Source: Mugil cephalus (Eukaryota > Chordata > Actinopteri > Mugiliformes > Mugilidae). From it: a stretch of DNA of 64,000 nt. Below are positions 11,080 through 25,800 of this stretch, one piece after another. The position numbers were made by a program, and so were the translations under genes. Under the pieces are notes generated by a model that was not told the DNA's origin, searched no databases, and was given only the letters and a program-made list of their open reading frames with translations. The stretch spans positions 24,296,001 to 24,360,000 of the forward strand of contig NC_061771.1 in the NCBI RefSeq assembly GCF_022458985.1. Reading direction: 5' to 3'. Position 1 is the stretch's first letter; each line of letters starts with the position of its first letter.

Positions 11080-11129
11080 CTCCCCCTCTGGCTATTTTAG
11101 GACCCAACACCTCAGAGCGGTGAGATTTG

Positions 11130-12200
11130 GAAGATGAGCGCCCCCCCCTCCCCTCCGACCGGGATCCACCCACTGACCTGTCACAAGATGGCTCATATCT
11201 CCAGACGTGACAGCCAGTAACCTCTGCCTCTGTTGTCACACCCTCACCCCACTTAAAGTTAGTGGTGACATCCCGCCAGCTGAGACCAGGGGGTGGGGGT
11301 AAGGGGGCTGGAAGCTTCGAGTAAACACCAGGCAGGATAGGAGTGGGTTTTACTGCTGTGTGGGTGCCATGCGTACGCTGTTGACCACCAACTGCACTGA
11401 CACAAACAGTCAGGAATCGTCTGAATCAGCACGCGAGACGCCGTGTGGGACACGATCATTCCCAAATTCAACAGGTTGCATCATTCTGAATGAGCGAATG
11501 ACCGTAAACTGAATGGTTTTACTTTCAGAGCTGTTTTTGAACAAGCCACTTTCAGACTCATTACTAATAATTTTATTTTTAAAAACGATTACATGAGGCG
11601 AGAATGTGACTCTGTATCATAACTGTACTATATGATACATCATTATACTTTAGCATTTTATCTTTACCGCCTGAAACGTTTCTAAAATAACAAGATGTGA
11701 AGAAAATTCATATTTTTTTCCTATTTTTTGATGAATTACAATTAGATTGAATGAACTAATTAAAGCTTTTTATAAGAGACTAAAACAAAAATCACATTAT
11801 TGTACAGAGTCACCTGTTATTGGAAGAGGAGTCGACAAACAGGACTTTCTGGATAGGTCACGTCAAATGTTTGTAAAGATAAGTCACTGTTGACAAATGA
11901 TAAAGCACTTCACTGAAAGTCAGGAAACGGTCACATGTGCAATGAATTAATTTTAGACACACACACACACACACAGGGTGCTGCTGTTTTTTTATGAGGT
12001 GGATGATGTGTGAGCAGGAACAAATGTGACGAGTAAATCTCAATTTATCCATTGATTTTATTATTATTTTTTAATATTATTTTAAACTTACAGGGCTGTT
12101 TCCTGGTATATACCGATATAAATAAACGAGGGTTAATTCAGTATAACGGCATAAAGTTAGTCAAAACAAAACAAAAGACACATTTAATACTTTTTTTTTG
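11130..12200. other. Intergenic DNA between ppp1r27 and the p4hb 3' end
   Basis: No exon seen on either strand. It holds ordinary AT-rich sequence, a short (AC)n run at about 11957-11975, and TTTATT motifs near 12055 and 12210. Either motif could be the minus-strand polyadenylation signal of p4hb. Confidence 0.5.
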
Positions 12201-13880
12201 TTTTCGTTGTTTATTGGCCACCATTTCACGTTTTTTTTTTTTTCCTTGTTTTTTTTCTCTCCACATCAATTTGGATATGATGGAATGCTTTGTTAGGTTT
12301 CCCCCCCCCCCCCCACACCCACCGATGTTCGGCTGACAAACACATCACCTCGCTCTGCTCAGCCGGCCCTCGCTGCCTGCAAACACACACACAGACGCAC
12401 ACAGACACACACTGTGCATTCACTCCTCTGCTCATGGATGACCAGAAACTAACCATTCAACACGTCGCACATTAATTCATCCACACACAGTCACCACTGT
12501 GGCAACGAGGAGCCGGATGGAGCAGAAATGGGGAACGTCCGGAGGTACAGGTCGGGTGAGGGATGGAGCTGTGACACTGTTCCCTCCCCCTCTTCAGATA
12601 TGACGGACACTTCTCTCAGACCGACCCGACCAGTAAAAACCGTACCAATCTCTGTCTGCTTTAGTAACCACAATGAAATCTCTGACTAGGCATAAATGCA
12701 GTGCGTCCTATCAGAGCCGGCTCCAAAAAAAAAAAAAAAAAAAAAAAAAAACGTCTCCAGGTCTGAGAGCGTGCGTCCGAGGGGCCAACTCTGCCCCAAC
12801 AGGGCCGACCGGCGACAGCCAGCTGGGCACGATGGTACGTCATTAAAAATGTCCTAAATTAAAAAAAAACAAAAAAAAAAATATATGAAAAAAAAAACCC
12901 TCAACGCATTTAAATAAAACAGGATTTTCATCAGAAAAGTTAACCTTTGTTCCTTTTAGAAAATAGTCAGTAGCCGTTCTGAAACGAGGAGACGGAACCG
13001 AAATATTTGGGAATGAAGAAATGTAAAGTAAACTGCCCCCCCCTCCCCACAACAAACGAAAGAAAACAATTGGTCTCAGCTACAGACGGGGGGGGGACGG
13101 CCCTTTGCACTACAAGCTCTTATTGGGGGGGGGGAGGTTCTTTTTTTTTTTTTGGACAAATAAAACACATCTACCGGATGGATGGCCCCCTTGTCCCCTG
13201 AGAGATCAGTCCTTACAAAACAACTTTAGGGAGGGAGAAACACTTTAGGAGCCCCCCCCCCCTCCACCCTCCACCCACACACACACACCTCACCTACAAA
13301 TACAGGTAACAACACTCATTCAGCTCATAGGCTGCTGCTTTTAAACAGGAGGGGGGGGGGGCAAACTCTTCTGGGAAATTAAAAAAAAAAAAAAAAAAAA
13401 AAACATTTTGAAAACTGGATCTCGATGCCGTTGACATTTGGTTTGAAAGATACAAGGCAAAAAAGCTGATGTGGAGCTTTGTAGACAAGAGACAAGGCGT
13501 TGAGGCCTCCAACAGAGGTGGTGCACTGTTCCATAGAGTCCCCCCCTCCTCCTCCTCCTCCTCCTCCCTCCCCCCCCCCCGGAGGTGGGACATGACCAGT
13601 CTGGCCAGAGGTTACGAGCTTGAAGATGTGGCTGGCACAAAAAAAAAAATAAAAATAAAAAAATGCCCTGCCACGCCACTGATGGACTGACTGACTGGCT
13701 ATCAGGCCGGCTTACTGACTGACTGAGAGGCTGTTAAAGGGGAATTATTAATGTTCACAGGACAGGGAAGGTCCACGAGGAAGGAAGTGAAGGTGGTGAT
13801 GGTGACTGGTTGGAAGGGTTGGTTGGGGTGGGACTCGTCTCCTCTCTCTCTCTCTCTTCTTTTCACTCCTCTGCCGGCGC
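12200..13880 (-). other. Probable long 3' UTR of p4hb, rich in homopolymers
   Basis: Between the p4hb stop and minus-strand AATAAA motifs at 12210-12215 and 12055-12060. The + strand shows C14 at 12301-12314, A27 at 12725-12751, A23 at 13381-13403 and a (TCC)n run near 13545-13566, plus G and C runs around 13090-13130, 13250 and 13350. The short open frames here are artefacts of these runs. UTR assignment is inference. Confidence 0.4.
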
Positions 13881-16800
13881 CTACAACTCATCGTGCTTCT
13901 CGTCGTCGCCTTCGTCCTCGCCGTCCGAGTCCGTGTGCACGTCGTCCATATCCTGAAGAGCAGAAGAGGGTTTTAGAGATTAAGATCCCAAACGTGCACC
14001 TTTAACGTTGCCCTTTTATCGATTCATCTGCTGCAGGTCACGTTCACTCAATTACAGTTAAAGAAATTATGTCTGAATACAAAAGGATCATAAGTTTAAT
14101 GGTTCTACAATAATCGTTAGACCTAAATGGGATCTCGTCGTATAGATGACGTGTTGGGTTTTAAATAGCTGAAAACTATGGCTGTGTCTAAAGTTAGACA
14201 TGGGAAGGAGCTAATGTTGGCCACGCTGCCGCACGTGCAGCTTTAATGTGGAGCCCCACATCTCCAGGCAAAGCCCAGTAAACAGCTACAGCAACAGCTG
14301 CTGAGGCGTTAGAGGGTTAGACAGCTGAGAATAGTGTGAGGTGGCGATGATGGAGCGTAAATGTTTTGGTGGACGGGATGATGCCCCACGTTAAAGCACA
14401 CAGGTAGTTATATGTTGCATATTTTGTTCAGCTATGCAAGAAAAAACTTCGAAAGCAAATCGGTTCCAGCCTAAAAACCCTCATGAGAGCAGGTGTGATG
14501 AACCTATTTGATCAAATGTGACGGCGATGTGCTCACGTGGAGACACAGATTCAGCAAGAACCGAGATGCAACTGTTGCTTTAGGAGAAACTCAAAAAAAC
14601 AGAAGTATCGGTTGTTTTTTTTTTTGAGTTCTCACTGCCGGATCTGAAGACGAAATTATCACAAGTTATGCAGCTTTGTGCGACTGATCAAACACATGAC
14701 TCCAGCTCCTACATCCACGATTGAAAAAATAAATTGGAAGCGTTGGTGAAATGTCACCAGTATAAACAACGGATCCTAAAATTAACCCTGAAGATCTGAA
14801 CTAAAAAGACGTACATAAGGCCAGTCTATATGTAATATGCACGTTGTATGTCAAACAACTAAATACTTTACAGAGACAAACTGCTCTTGATTTCCTACAG
14901 TAGCTCTTTAGTGGGTTTCATGTCCCATAAAACCTTTTACTGCAAAAAACTGTGTGTGCACAAGAAAAGTTTTGTTGTGTAACACAACTTTAACGTGCTT
15001 AAATACTAATACTTCATGAAACAGCTTTAGAAAAACTTGATGTTCACACATAAGAATCTAAATTATTGTTGTAGCTGTGTGTGAACAACAGCATCATTTA
15101 TGCAGTAAGTTTTCAATAGAAAACAAATATACACATGAACTGAACCTGAGTCGAGTGTGTGTGTGTGTGTTGCTGCATCTTCCCGTCTCATGAATCTACA
15201 GTTCTGCTTCTCGTCAACATATGGACCATTTAACTAGACAGAATCGTATGGATTATCATTCTGAAGCTGCACAGCTCTTTGACGACGCCTGTGAAATGCA
15301 TTCTGGGATAAATGAGTCCTCACACGTTACCCATCACGTGCTTCCTCGATAAAACACATCCAGGTGTCTGGACTGTACTCGGTCAGATGTGTACTTTGAT
15401 TTTGAATGATACGTGGACAGAGACGGACGATGTTTGAAAAGAACACAAGGACAGGAAGACATATTGATCTCACCCCCATGTCATCGTCATCGTCTCCTGC
15501 GGGGGCGCCGCCCTCCTTGCCGCCGCTCTCCAGGAACTTGGTGAAGCCTTCGAGCGTTCTCTCGCCGTTGTAGTCGATCACCTGTTTGACGACACGTTAT
15601 TGATTAAACGGATGCGATAATAAACGTGCAGCCGCGCTCCCTCACTTGAATATCACGGAGCTCCTGACACCTGTCTGACATTTAAAACGCAGCCAGTTAA
15701 ACTTTGGCGCGTCCATCTTCACAGCTGGTGCCACTATGCTCATCGGAGCTGATCCAAGAGCCCGTAACACAACAAAATCAAATAAAAGGCACAGAGATCA
15801 GAACTAAAATAAGTCCACACGTGAAAATGACAATGATGGGACAGCTGCTAAATTTATTTTTACCTCCCCGTCCTTTCTCAGCCACCTCCTTGGTTTTCTC
15901 TTATGCTTCACTAAGTAGGGTCACAGGCTAATCTGCAGATTTACTAAGCCAGGACCCCGTTATACACACACCACCTATTTAAGATGCTGTTGTGAAGGAG
16001 TCAACAGACTAGACTAAAGCTTCTCAAAGTGAAATCATCAAGCAGGAATCTGTAAGAACACACAATTGTGCAGAAACTCACAAGGCTCCGGTTTCTGCAC
16101 GTGGTTCACGCTCCTAAATCAAGAGGCACTAATGATACGAGCGAAGCTCCCGTGATAATGAGTCTGGATCCAAATAACCACCCGGACCCAGATCACTGTG
16201 ACTCACAACTGCCGAGGCACGTAACGAGCAAAATGATTATCGAGGCTGGAGGAGACGCCGGGTCAAAACAAATAAGGAAGTTTACCGAAGATGTCGGACA
16301 AAATGAAAAAGACCCTGTAACCCTCAGGCAAACTTCAGGGACTTTTTGTCCATTTGGGCAAAATTTTCCTCTTTATTTTAGCTGTGTTAATGCATATGGC
16401 ACTTTTTTTTTTGTAACCAAGCCTCTGCACAAAGTTTTAAACTTAAAATAAATAAATAAAATTCTAATGGGACAACAGAACACTGTGGACAAAAAATGTA
16501 CCACCCTCTTGTAACCGTAGCGGACAAAAACGTCCATCCATAAAAACTCAACAGATTAACATTTTTTTCTGCATAAATCTCTTATGATTTGACCATATTT
16601 CTTGTAACTGAAACCCTAATATTGCAGAATGAATGATTTTATTGGGCCATGGCTGAAAATGTAGTTATAATGGAAGTCAACGGGACATTTTTGTCCACAT
16701 TAAATCTGATGCTATACAAAAACTAATAATGCAATCAATGCAACGCTGAGGTGGTTTAAGAAATTTATGCAAAAAAAAAATAAAAAATTAAGAATATTTA

Positions 16801-19800
16801 TTGCATTTTATAGCAGTTTTTGGACGTTTGGTGGAAAACTTTAATTACAGGATGTAGGAGGCACAGAAGAAGACAAGAGTTCTCTCATAACACTGTTATT
16901 TATGCAAAAAAAAAAAAAAAAAAACTACCCACCCTGCCTTTAAGAAAGGGGCGATTTTAGCTGAAAGGAAATGATGCGATGGTGCTCACCTTGCGTTCGT
17001 CTCCTGCAGGGAAGAACTTTAGGGTGGGGAAGCTGTGGACTTTGACGGCCTCGATCTCGTTGGCCGTTGAGTCCATCTTGGCCACAATGATGTCGCCGCT
17101 GTCCTTGTATTTCTCTCCCAGTTTATCCCAGATGGGAGCCAGCTGTTTGCAGTGTCCGCACCACGGTGCATCTGGAGTATTACACATAAAGAAAGCAGCA
17201 ATTTAGACTTTTAGAATTAGCACTTACAGCTCTTTTTATTGGACTTGACACAGTTGCACGGTTCACATGTGATCTAGGAGAAAACAATGTAAGAAAAGTC
17301 TCTATGAAGGAGGAAATCTGGTTTATTTAAGATCTAAACATAGAGCTTGGCTGGGACATCCCTACTAGCTACTAGGCTAATAGCAGATCTTCACGTTTCC
17401 CTTTTGAATAATAAAAAAAAGTGTTTAAGTGGAACTTTTTGGTCCAGAATAAAGCATATAGCAGATTCTGAAACTATAAAAACAGAAGAAACAGAAAGAA
17501 AACGCCATCTTTCCCTGTAGCTCATTAAATGAAGCCCTTGTGCACTGAGTGAATTACTGTACAGTACAGATCACGTGCAGCATCAGCGTCGTGGACTCGC
17601 TGCCCTGTGACTGACTAGGAAACTTCCCCTTCACCTGTCGGGGAATACAGGCATCCCCCCCCCCGCGGGTCGTGACTGGTCAGAGGCTTTATTTAAACGG
17701 CCAGAGGCGGAAAATTTATCCAGAAATAGTGCAAATCCGGATGAGGGCGACTAAAAATAATCCCACGTCTATATCTAGAGACGATCGTTTTGAGGGTCGG
17801 TGTCTGGCAGCGAATTAAAACGCAGAGCGTGGGCTCGAGAATCAGCCCCCGAGATATTTGAAAAGGGTTCAGTGAGCAAGGTCAAGATTCGAGTTTCAGG
17901 ATCCGAAAGCTTGAGGCCAAACCTGCCACATAACGCGCCCGAGCTCCACTGCAAAAATAACCAACAGTTGGAGCCAGAAACCGCTGATGGGGTTTCAGGC
18001 TGTCGAAGGAAACGCTGCAGCAAACAAACCAAAAACAAAAAAAGGAGAAGGAGAAGAAGGAGGCAGCTCTTACAGAACTCAATGAAGACATTCTTTGATG
18101 GATCGAAGGCAACCTCCTCGAAGTTTTTGCCGACCAAAACCTTGACGGGGGTTTTGTCCCAGTCGTCGGGAATATCCTGGCTCATGAGGTGGGGCTGTGG
18201 GGGAAAAAAAATAAAATAAATAAAATGTCATCATACATTTATCGTCGTCATGTGCAGAACCGTCGTCGTCACCGTACGAGCCGACCCTGAACGCAGCCAC
18301 TCACCTTCAGTTTGCCCTCGGTGAACAGCGTGCAGAACTCGGTTATGCTTTCTGCAGTGATGGCGCTGTTCTCCGGCTTGTACTTGGTCATCTCGTCCTC
18401 CAGGGTGATGAGGCGGATGGCGGGACACTCCTCCTTCTTCAGGCCGAAGAACTCCAGGATGCGCTGGTTGTCGTCGATGTCGCTGTCGATGAAGATGAAC
18501 AGGATCTGGAACGAGGGAACGAGGGACGCGGTTAATATTTAACAATGTTCACACCGGTCACATTTAATAGTTGAAGCTTTATTGTTTGTTTTGTTTTAAG
18601 GTCAGGTAAGTATTTTTCTTTTGGAACAACTAGTCATGCATCAAGCAACTAAATATTTTTCAAGTTGAAAAGCGATTAGGGACGAGATTAGGCCTGTATC
18701 TCAGTGTCTCTTCCTGTCATACGGCTCCAATCAGACCTGGGCAATCTGAACTAATAATATAAAAATAAATAATATATAAATATATATATATAAACCCTGG
18801 AAAGTCTAATGCATGTTGAAAATTCAGTGCTGTGGGTTTGAAAATAGTCATAAAAAGCCTGAAATTATTGAGTAAATACGTAACTATACCCTCTCTCCTT
18901 CTACATCAATGAACCACAAACAGATTTTTCATATTTTTTACGATAGAATCACACACATTTAAAATAAAAAATAATAATAATATTCTCACTGTGTGTTTAA
19001 ACTACCAAAGGGATGGAGTTTAATGAGTTTAATGAGTTTGGTGTGTGCTCAGTAAATCCAGGGTGTGGTCACACTTGTACTTCACGCTGGATCAGATTGA
19101 CCAGGATGAACAGGTCAGAACGGGGCCAGACAAGCTCAATAAAAACCCTAATTAAGTCTATTTATTATCAAGGCATTTGTATATATACACACATTTAAAA
19201 TGGGGCAAAATTATAGCAATCGTGTTGGATTGGTTGATTTAAGTCGTGGCTTTAAAATGTGCAGCCTGTGGCCCAGGTTCCTCCTGGTGAAAAGAGGCTG
19301 GAGCCTCGTACAGGTCACCCACCTGACCCTTGAATCCCTCTGCAGCTTTTTTAAACTGGTCCATTTTGTCCTGGAAGTCTGAGGAGGCTTTGGGCAGGAA
19401 CATGAGGATGTGGGACTTGATGTCTCCCCCGAAGATTTTAGGGGCCGTCTGCGGGAAAACAAAAACACAGTCATGACATGTAGGACACATTGCTCGTCCT
19501 TGGTTGTTGGGAATCGTTGCAAGGACCAGTTAAAGGCTGATGTTTGTCGTTACCTGCTCCGTGAACTCGATGACCAGAGGCAGCTGGTTGGACTTGACAA
19601 AAGCCAGGAGTTTTTCTTTAGTCATCTCTCCATCGAAGGTATTACGACCTTCATCGAACTGGAAAAGGAAAAAAGGGAAACGCTTAGATACGACCTACAC
19701 CTGTCTGTGTCACGTCTAGTCTGCCTGCGAACACCAAACATAGCTTTACCAGACAAACCACTTCAAAACCCCCCCCCCCCGAGAAGATGAAACATGCTTT

Positions 19801-22800
19801 TACCGGGCGTTAAGAATAGCGGCGCTAAGGCTGTGCCAAGCAGCCTTTACTGGCACACAATGGGGGGGGGGTCTTACCGTCAGCCTTATGGACACTGAAA
19901 CTAAACTCTCGACCCCACAGTCGCAATAAACAAGTCAGAGACCCCCCCGGCTGTTTATTAAAACGAAGCCTCTGCTTTCGGAGGGTTTGCATAGCGGCCG
20001 CCCGCATGTCGGCGGTGTTTGTGTCGGGGTAAAGTTACCGACGTGTATCAGGGGCCAGACAATGGCCGGTCTGAGCCGTCCGTGCATGTGCCAGAAAGAA
20101 ATGCCACCCACCACGGAGATGACAGCCAAAATTACACTGAAAGTGGCTCGGGTCAAGTTTAGAGGTTGCAAATAATAATTACTTTTTCAAATCAACTGAT
20201 GCCTCCACACGTAGTTACTACATTAATCTGAAGGTTAACTAATAAACTTCCCCAATTGATCTTTTAATCAAACATTATATATTTTACACTTGATGTCAAG
20301 TTCATTAAAGAGCGTTTATTTTTTATTTTTAGCGTTAAACCTTCCATGCAGCTGGTGAATCAATAAACAGAACATCTAATGCCTGCATGAAAGAAATACA
20401 AATAACTTTTGTTTTGATGGAGCGAGTAGAGTCTCTAATACTTTAGTTTCATTTTAAGCGAGTGTGCAACTTCCTGGGTTTAAATGTAAAGAATTCCCAA
20501 CGAATGACGTTCACCTTGAGGCATTTTCAGCCATTTCCAGCCATGGAAACCGAAGATGAGCTACTCTCTTTATCACTGATCACCTGTCATGTATTAGTTT
20601 TGCTATGTCATCCCTGCAGTTGCCATTAACTTCAGCAATGTCCCCGATCGGTATCAGGGCAACGATCATATGGAACTCGTAGCCAAGCCTGATTTCTTTC
20701 TTTCTTTTTAGATTCATTGTGTCTGTAGATAAACACCAAGCAATAAAGAACATGTCTAAACGTGCCTGAAGTAGCGAGCGCCCTGAGGAACTTCACAAAA
20801 ATGAGATTTCTATCGTGTAGTTTTTAGAAAGCTGGTCTGGATTTGTTGCGACAGTGTGAATGTTAAGTTATACACCACTATTTATGATATTTAACTGGTT
20901 ATTTATTGGGTTAAAACCGTCCAGATCCAAGTGTTTTACGCAAAAAAAGCAAACATACATTTAGTCTCTTTACGTTTTTTTTGTAAGAGTTGACCGTTTT
21001 AAAATAAAAGTTAAATATTTTAGAAATAGCCTAGAAGCCATTTTTTTTTCTTAATGTTGTGCAGAGCTCTTCAACTGTCAACATACAAACAGCTGCAAAA
21101 CGGATCTAGGTCATGCAAGAAAAAAAAATGTTCATTTACAAATTTTATAAATGTTATTTTTATCATTTTAACTAAAAATAGACTGGGATTTTCCCACTGG
21201 GATATTTTAACTAGTGTACGTAATGTTTAGGCAAATGAGTGCATCATAAAAGACACATTTTAAATCAAACTCCCTCACATTACATGGTTGGTTATTTATC
21301 ATTTATTATTTATTGACGCCCTCTTTGGACCTTAACCCAGACGGACAAATCCACAGTTGTACTGAGATACTGTTTCGCTGATAAGAAGTCAACTGATCTG
21401 ACCTCAACAACTGAGACGCAATACAACTTCTGCAAATTTCAATGAGGGAAAAAAAGCCTATAAAAAGGTTTTTAAGGGAAGAATTCATCTTCCTTTTGTT
21501 CACCGTCTGCTCTCAGTCTGAGGAGGTTAGTTGAACCATCGACCAGAACCTAAAGAGCCATTTCTCATCCATCACGGTGAATTCAACTCTTCTGGACGGG
21601 TCGAGCTACAAGCCCCGAGGAAAACACACATCTTAAACCTTCGAGGAGCTCGGACGGACCAAGATTAGCAACGGAGAGCGGATACTCCGAGGTCAACAGC
21701 GTCGAGTTACTGAGCTGCTCCCCAACGATTACGTCTGTGGCTGATGTACGGCCACAAATATCCCATTTACAATAGATCCGGATCATCATCAAGCCACAGT
21801 TCACCCACAGCTTACAAATAAAGACGTAACAAAACGTATGAGGAAATAAGCTTAAAAGTCACCTTCTTGAAAAGGACGACGCTGTCCTTGGACACCTCGT
21901 ACTTGGAGAACAGGGCATCGTCGGAGGTCACGGCGAAGGGAATATCATCGACGGCTTCGGCCGCCTTTTCGTAGGCTTTGGCGTCAGCAGAGCTAGTGTC
22001 CTACACACACACACACACACACGACAACCATCCTTAACAAACAGCAGCATCCAAGTTTTAAATGAGCCAAAATGCATTAACAGTGATTTAGATAAAGGAG
22101 AGTTTGATGGTGGCGAGAATACGGTTTTGCAGTGACATGAGAATCCCACCTTGAAGAATCCGATGACTGCCACCTCGCTGTCGGCGATCAGAGACTCCGC
22201 CTCAGTAACCTTGCTCAGGGTGGTGACGGCCGGACCTGTGCGCTTCTTCAGCCAGCTGACGATGTCGTCCGCCTGCCTGCCAGCTGCAAAGCAAAACAAA
22301 CAAAAAAAAAAAAAAAAACACACAATGACTCAACAACTTCACCCTGCACAGATGGAAGGAGATCACTGAAAGACCAAAGGTTCAGAGGATGAATATTCTA
22401 GTATTTAAGTCAAACGTTAGGTCCAACGTTACCACAGACAGACTGAGACACAATAGGCCTCAATTTGAAAACCATAGGGCATGTGGGAAGTAATTGCTTG
22501 AGTGAACTTTCATGACTCACTGCTGATAAATGACAGCATATGATGATTTGCAAGGTTTACGTCGATTGCTAATTTGCGCAGGGCTCTGCTTCAGGAGGCA
22601 CACTTTGCAAAAATGAAGTGACCTGTAGCATAGCTGGAAGGGGGCATTTCAGATTTAACAAAAAAAAATAAATATATGTCTGTATTTTAGTCTTAACATA
22701 AGCACTGGTATTTGAACCATATCTTTGAACCATCTGACAGGAACGCTACTCGTAACTTTAACAGAGAAGTCTGGGAATTTTAACTTTAACAGAGCTAACA

Positions 22801-25800
22801 GACTTTTAACAGAGCCAATATAATTTGTAAAAACTGAACCACCTACGTGCATGAGCATCTCAACAACTTAAAACCAACGAGGCGGCAGCATCAATATTTA
22901 CGACAATGACTTTAGTCCGATTGTTGGTTCCTGATCTGTTGTGCTTCACACAGACTCTAGCAGAGCTAGCAGAGTTAGCATGGCTGCATTTATTTATGTA
23001 CATGTATTCATTAAACGAAGCCACATAGAATTAGAACAACGCTGCGCTCCAAGTGGGTGGAAGCAACTTCTCGGAGCGGCTGCTTATTCAATATGTTTTA
23101 CTACTTGAATGGAATTTGAACTCCATCTTGGCTCAGACAGATGGTGATATAATAGGATATATATGTGTATATATATAGCTCCAACTTAAAAATACTACAG
23201 AGCCTGAAGATGGCACTTATCTAAACGAATTTTTCGCAGCCATCGAGGCAGTCGAGCTGAAGACGTGGCAGCACAGAGACACCCTTCATAAATTAAAACC
23301 GAGTCATGAGCAAGTTCTGCAATTTCAGAAACCTCCGGCCAACGGCTCGTCTCCGTTTCCACCTTCTAATCCGAGCACCTCGTTATATCATCACATGAAA
23401 GATGATATTAAAATAAATCTCATGATGCCACGGCTGTTAACAAGATGTTTACTTTTCTCTGGAGTAAATCTGCTGCATTTAAACTAGACCTAAAAAAAAA
23501 CCACAGCCGGCTGTCTTGACTGAACCGGTGATGCAACGCCGTGAAACGCACGCTGTTGAAGCAGTGTCGCTGCTTTGAGGTCTGTGTGTGTGTGTGGGGG
23601 ATAAAAGGCGTTTCTGGAAGCGTAATTCAAGTCAGAGTAGTCATTTCCACAAAAGCTCTCCCCTCCCGCTGCACACGCAGCCTGGCCGGCAGAGGAGAGG
23701 CGACGTGAAGAAATGCACATATCTCAGAGTCAGCATGAGTGAAACGTGTGGAGGAGAAAGGCCACACCCACTTTTTGGCTCATGCACGTTGTCGACAGCT
23801 GATTGGCCGACTCGCCGCTCATGCTGCTGCGCTGTATCACATTACAGGGATGAGGAGGGTGATTCAGCTTTGGCTGTTTGACCCCGGTCTTCCTGCCATC
23901 TATAGCTCTACTACCCGGGACCCTTTAGTAATTTCTAGTAATTATACAGAGGTCATCTTTGATCATGATCCTCTAATTTGTAAAGTAAAAAATGTACCAT
24001 ATTTCTTCAAAATACAGAGGTCGTAACGCAATTTGAATCGTCATCTCTGCAAGTTTGGTTTTATTTTCATTTATTTTTTCTGCCTTTTCTTTTGATGGCG
24101 TCACTAACCTGGAAGGATTTTATTTACTGATGCATTCATGTGTTCAGCACGTGGGTAAAGGTGGTTTATCATCAGGTAGTTCCTGAAGTCTCATGTTATT
24201 TACATATTTTAACTATTAATAACCCAAATCTGCAAAGTAACTAAAGCTGTCTAATGGTTTAGTGTTATAAAAGGTTTAATGTCACCTCTGACATGTAGCG
24301 TGTGTGAGTGGAAGCTGAATTTAGCAGAATTAGTATCACATGACGTCCCTGGGTAATACCAGCGCTTCAGATTCATTCAGGATTTTCTCAGCAGTTACTC
24401 AAAATCACTTTGGGGAAAAGAACTCTTTTATTAAGATTAAACAATGAGAGACAAAAAATCCCAAGGGAATACGAATATCTCAAATGTGATTATCTAATTA
24501 AATAATTTGAGGTTCAATTAAGAGAACAACACCATCGCCGACGGGACTCACTCACCGGAGTACTCTTTGGGGGACCCCTTCTCTCCGCCCTTGAAGAACT
24601 TGATGGTGGGGTATCCCCGCACACCGTACTCCTGGGCCAGCTCGGTCTCCTCCGTGGCGTCCACTTTACCCAGGCGGATGGCCGAGCCCTCGGCCTTCAG
24701 CATGCCGGCGGCCTTGGCGTACTCCGGAGCCAGGGCCTTGCAGTGGCCGCACCATGGGGCGTCTGTGGGGTAGAGATTTGCATAGTTCTTGATGAGCGGG
24801 GAGTCCACAATGTCGGAGAATATATATATATATAACGAAGCAGGATAAAGTAGAAGGAGGGCGCACCCGAGAAAATTACAATGTGCTACGGCCGTCAAAG
24901 TTAATGCACGTTTTTTTTAACACCGCTTGTTTTCAGGCTCCCTTTGATGTTAATCTCAGTAATCTCCACGGTTTTTAGGAAATCAGGACGCTACGTAGCA
25001 TAAATGCTGCGGATGGAAAGCAGAAACAAACCTCACTGAGAAGAAACGAATAAAAAAAAAAGGTCTTTTGAACAAGAAACGCACCTTAAAAGCCCCGCCT
25101 GATGATTCAAAGGCTTTTTTTTTTTTTTTTCCCATTTGCATTTGACCATGCGGCACCTTGGAGGTTATTTTGGAGAATATTCTGGTTGGCATTTGTTACT
25201 GTGATGCAATATTAATTGCAATAAATTTGCATAAAGTAAGAATACGTGTCTGCTTCCTCTTGATGAGTCTTAAATATTCCTCTAATGTACATTTGGAGCA
25301 TTTATTTCCTCTTTTAATGCTTTATTAATGTGCATTAGTTGACCATAAAGTATGAAAAATATATATAATAAACATAAAAAAGCAATAAAATATGAGTGCC
25401 GCAAAAAAAATGCAGAATCATTTCATTTCTGCAGTTGTCCAACATGTCCATTTGTAAGACATAGTGTCCCAGAAGTCTTCCACGCGGATAATCCGCTAAT
25501 CACACAATTACACGTCAAACACAATGACCCACATTGCATCACCTTCACTTCCAACAAAAGAAACAAAACTTCCTTGTGTGCACACACACGGATGGACTTT
25601 TGTAAAGTACACGTCAACCTAGCTCCACATCCACAGCCGTGATCCCGCCCAGCTGAGGAGTACGTGAGCAAACACAGTCCGTGTCGCCCTCCCTCCCCAT
25701 CCCGAGATTAGTGGGACAGCCTCCTCCTAACTTCAACAATCTGACACAAAGTGAAGCGGGATGGGCCTGCAGGCTACGGAAAAAGGTGGCTAACTATTAA

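Noticed and set aside
11092-11100. MEF2-like site CTAAAATAG in the ppp1r27 promoter
   Set aside because: One base short of the 10-bp MEF2 consensus; kept only as a remark on the TATA entry.
10427-11137. 236-codon + strand open frame
   Set aside because: It is antisense to two GC-rich ppp1r27 exons and the promoter; the minus strand carries the recognisable ankyrin protein.
13341-13679. 112-codon minus-strand frame with Phe and Gly/Arg runs
   Set aside because: Low-complexity translation of A, C and TCC tracts in the p4hb 3' UTR.
16068-16451. 127-codon + strand open frame
   Set aside because: Intronic in p4hb, no family similarity, no splice context or promoter.
17800-18219. 139-codon + strand open frame
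   Set aside because: Overlaps a real p4hb exon on the other strand and ends in a Lys/Arg run from an intronic purine tract.
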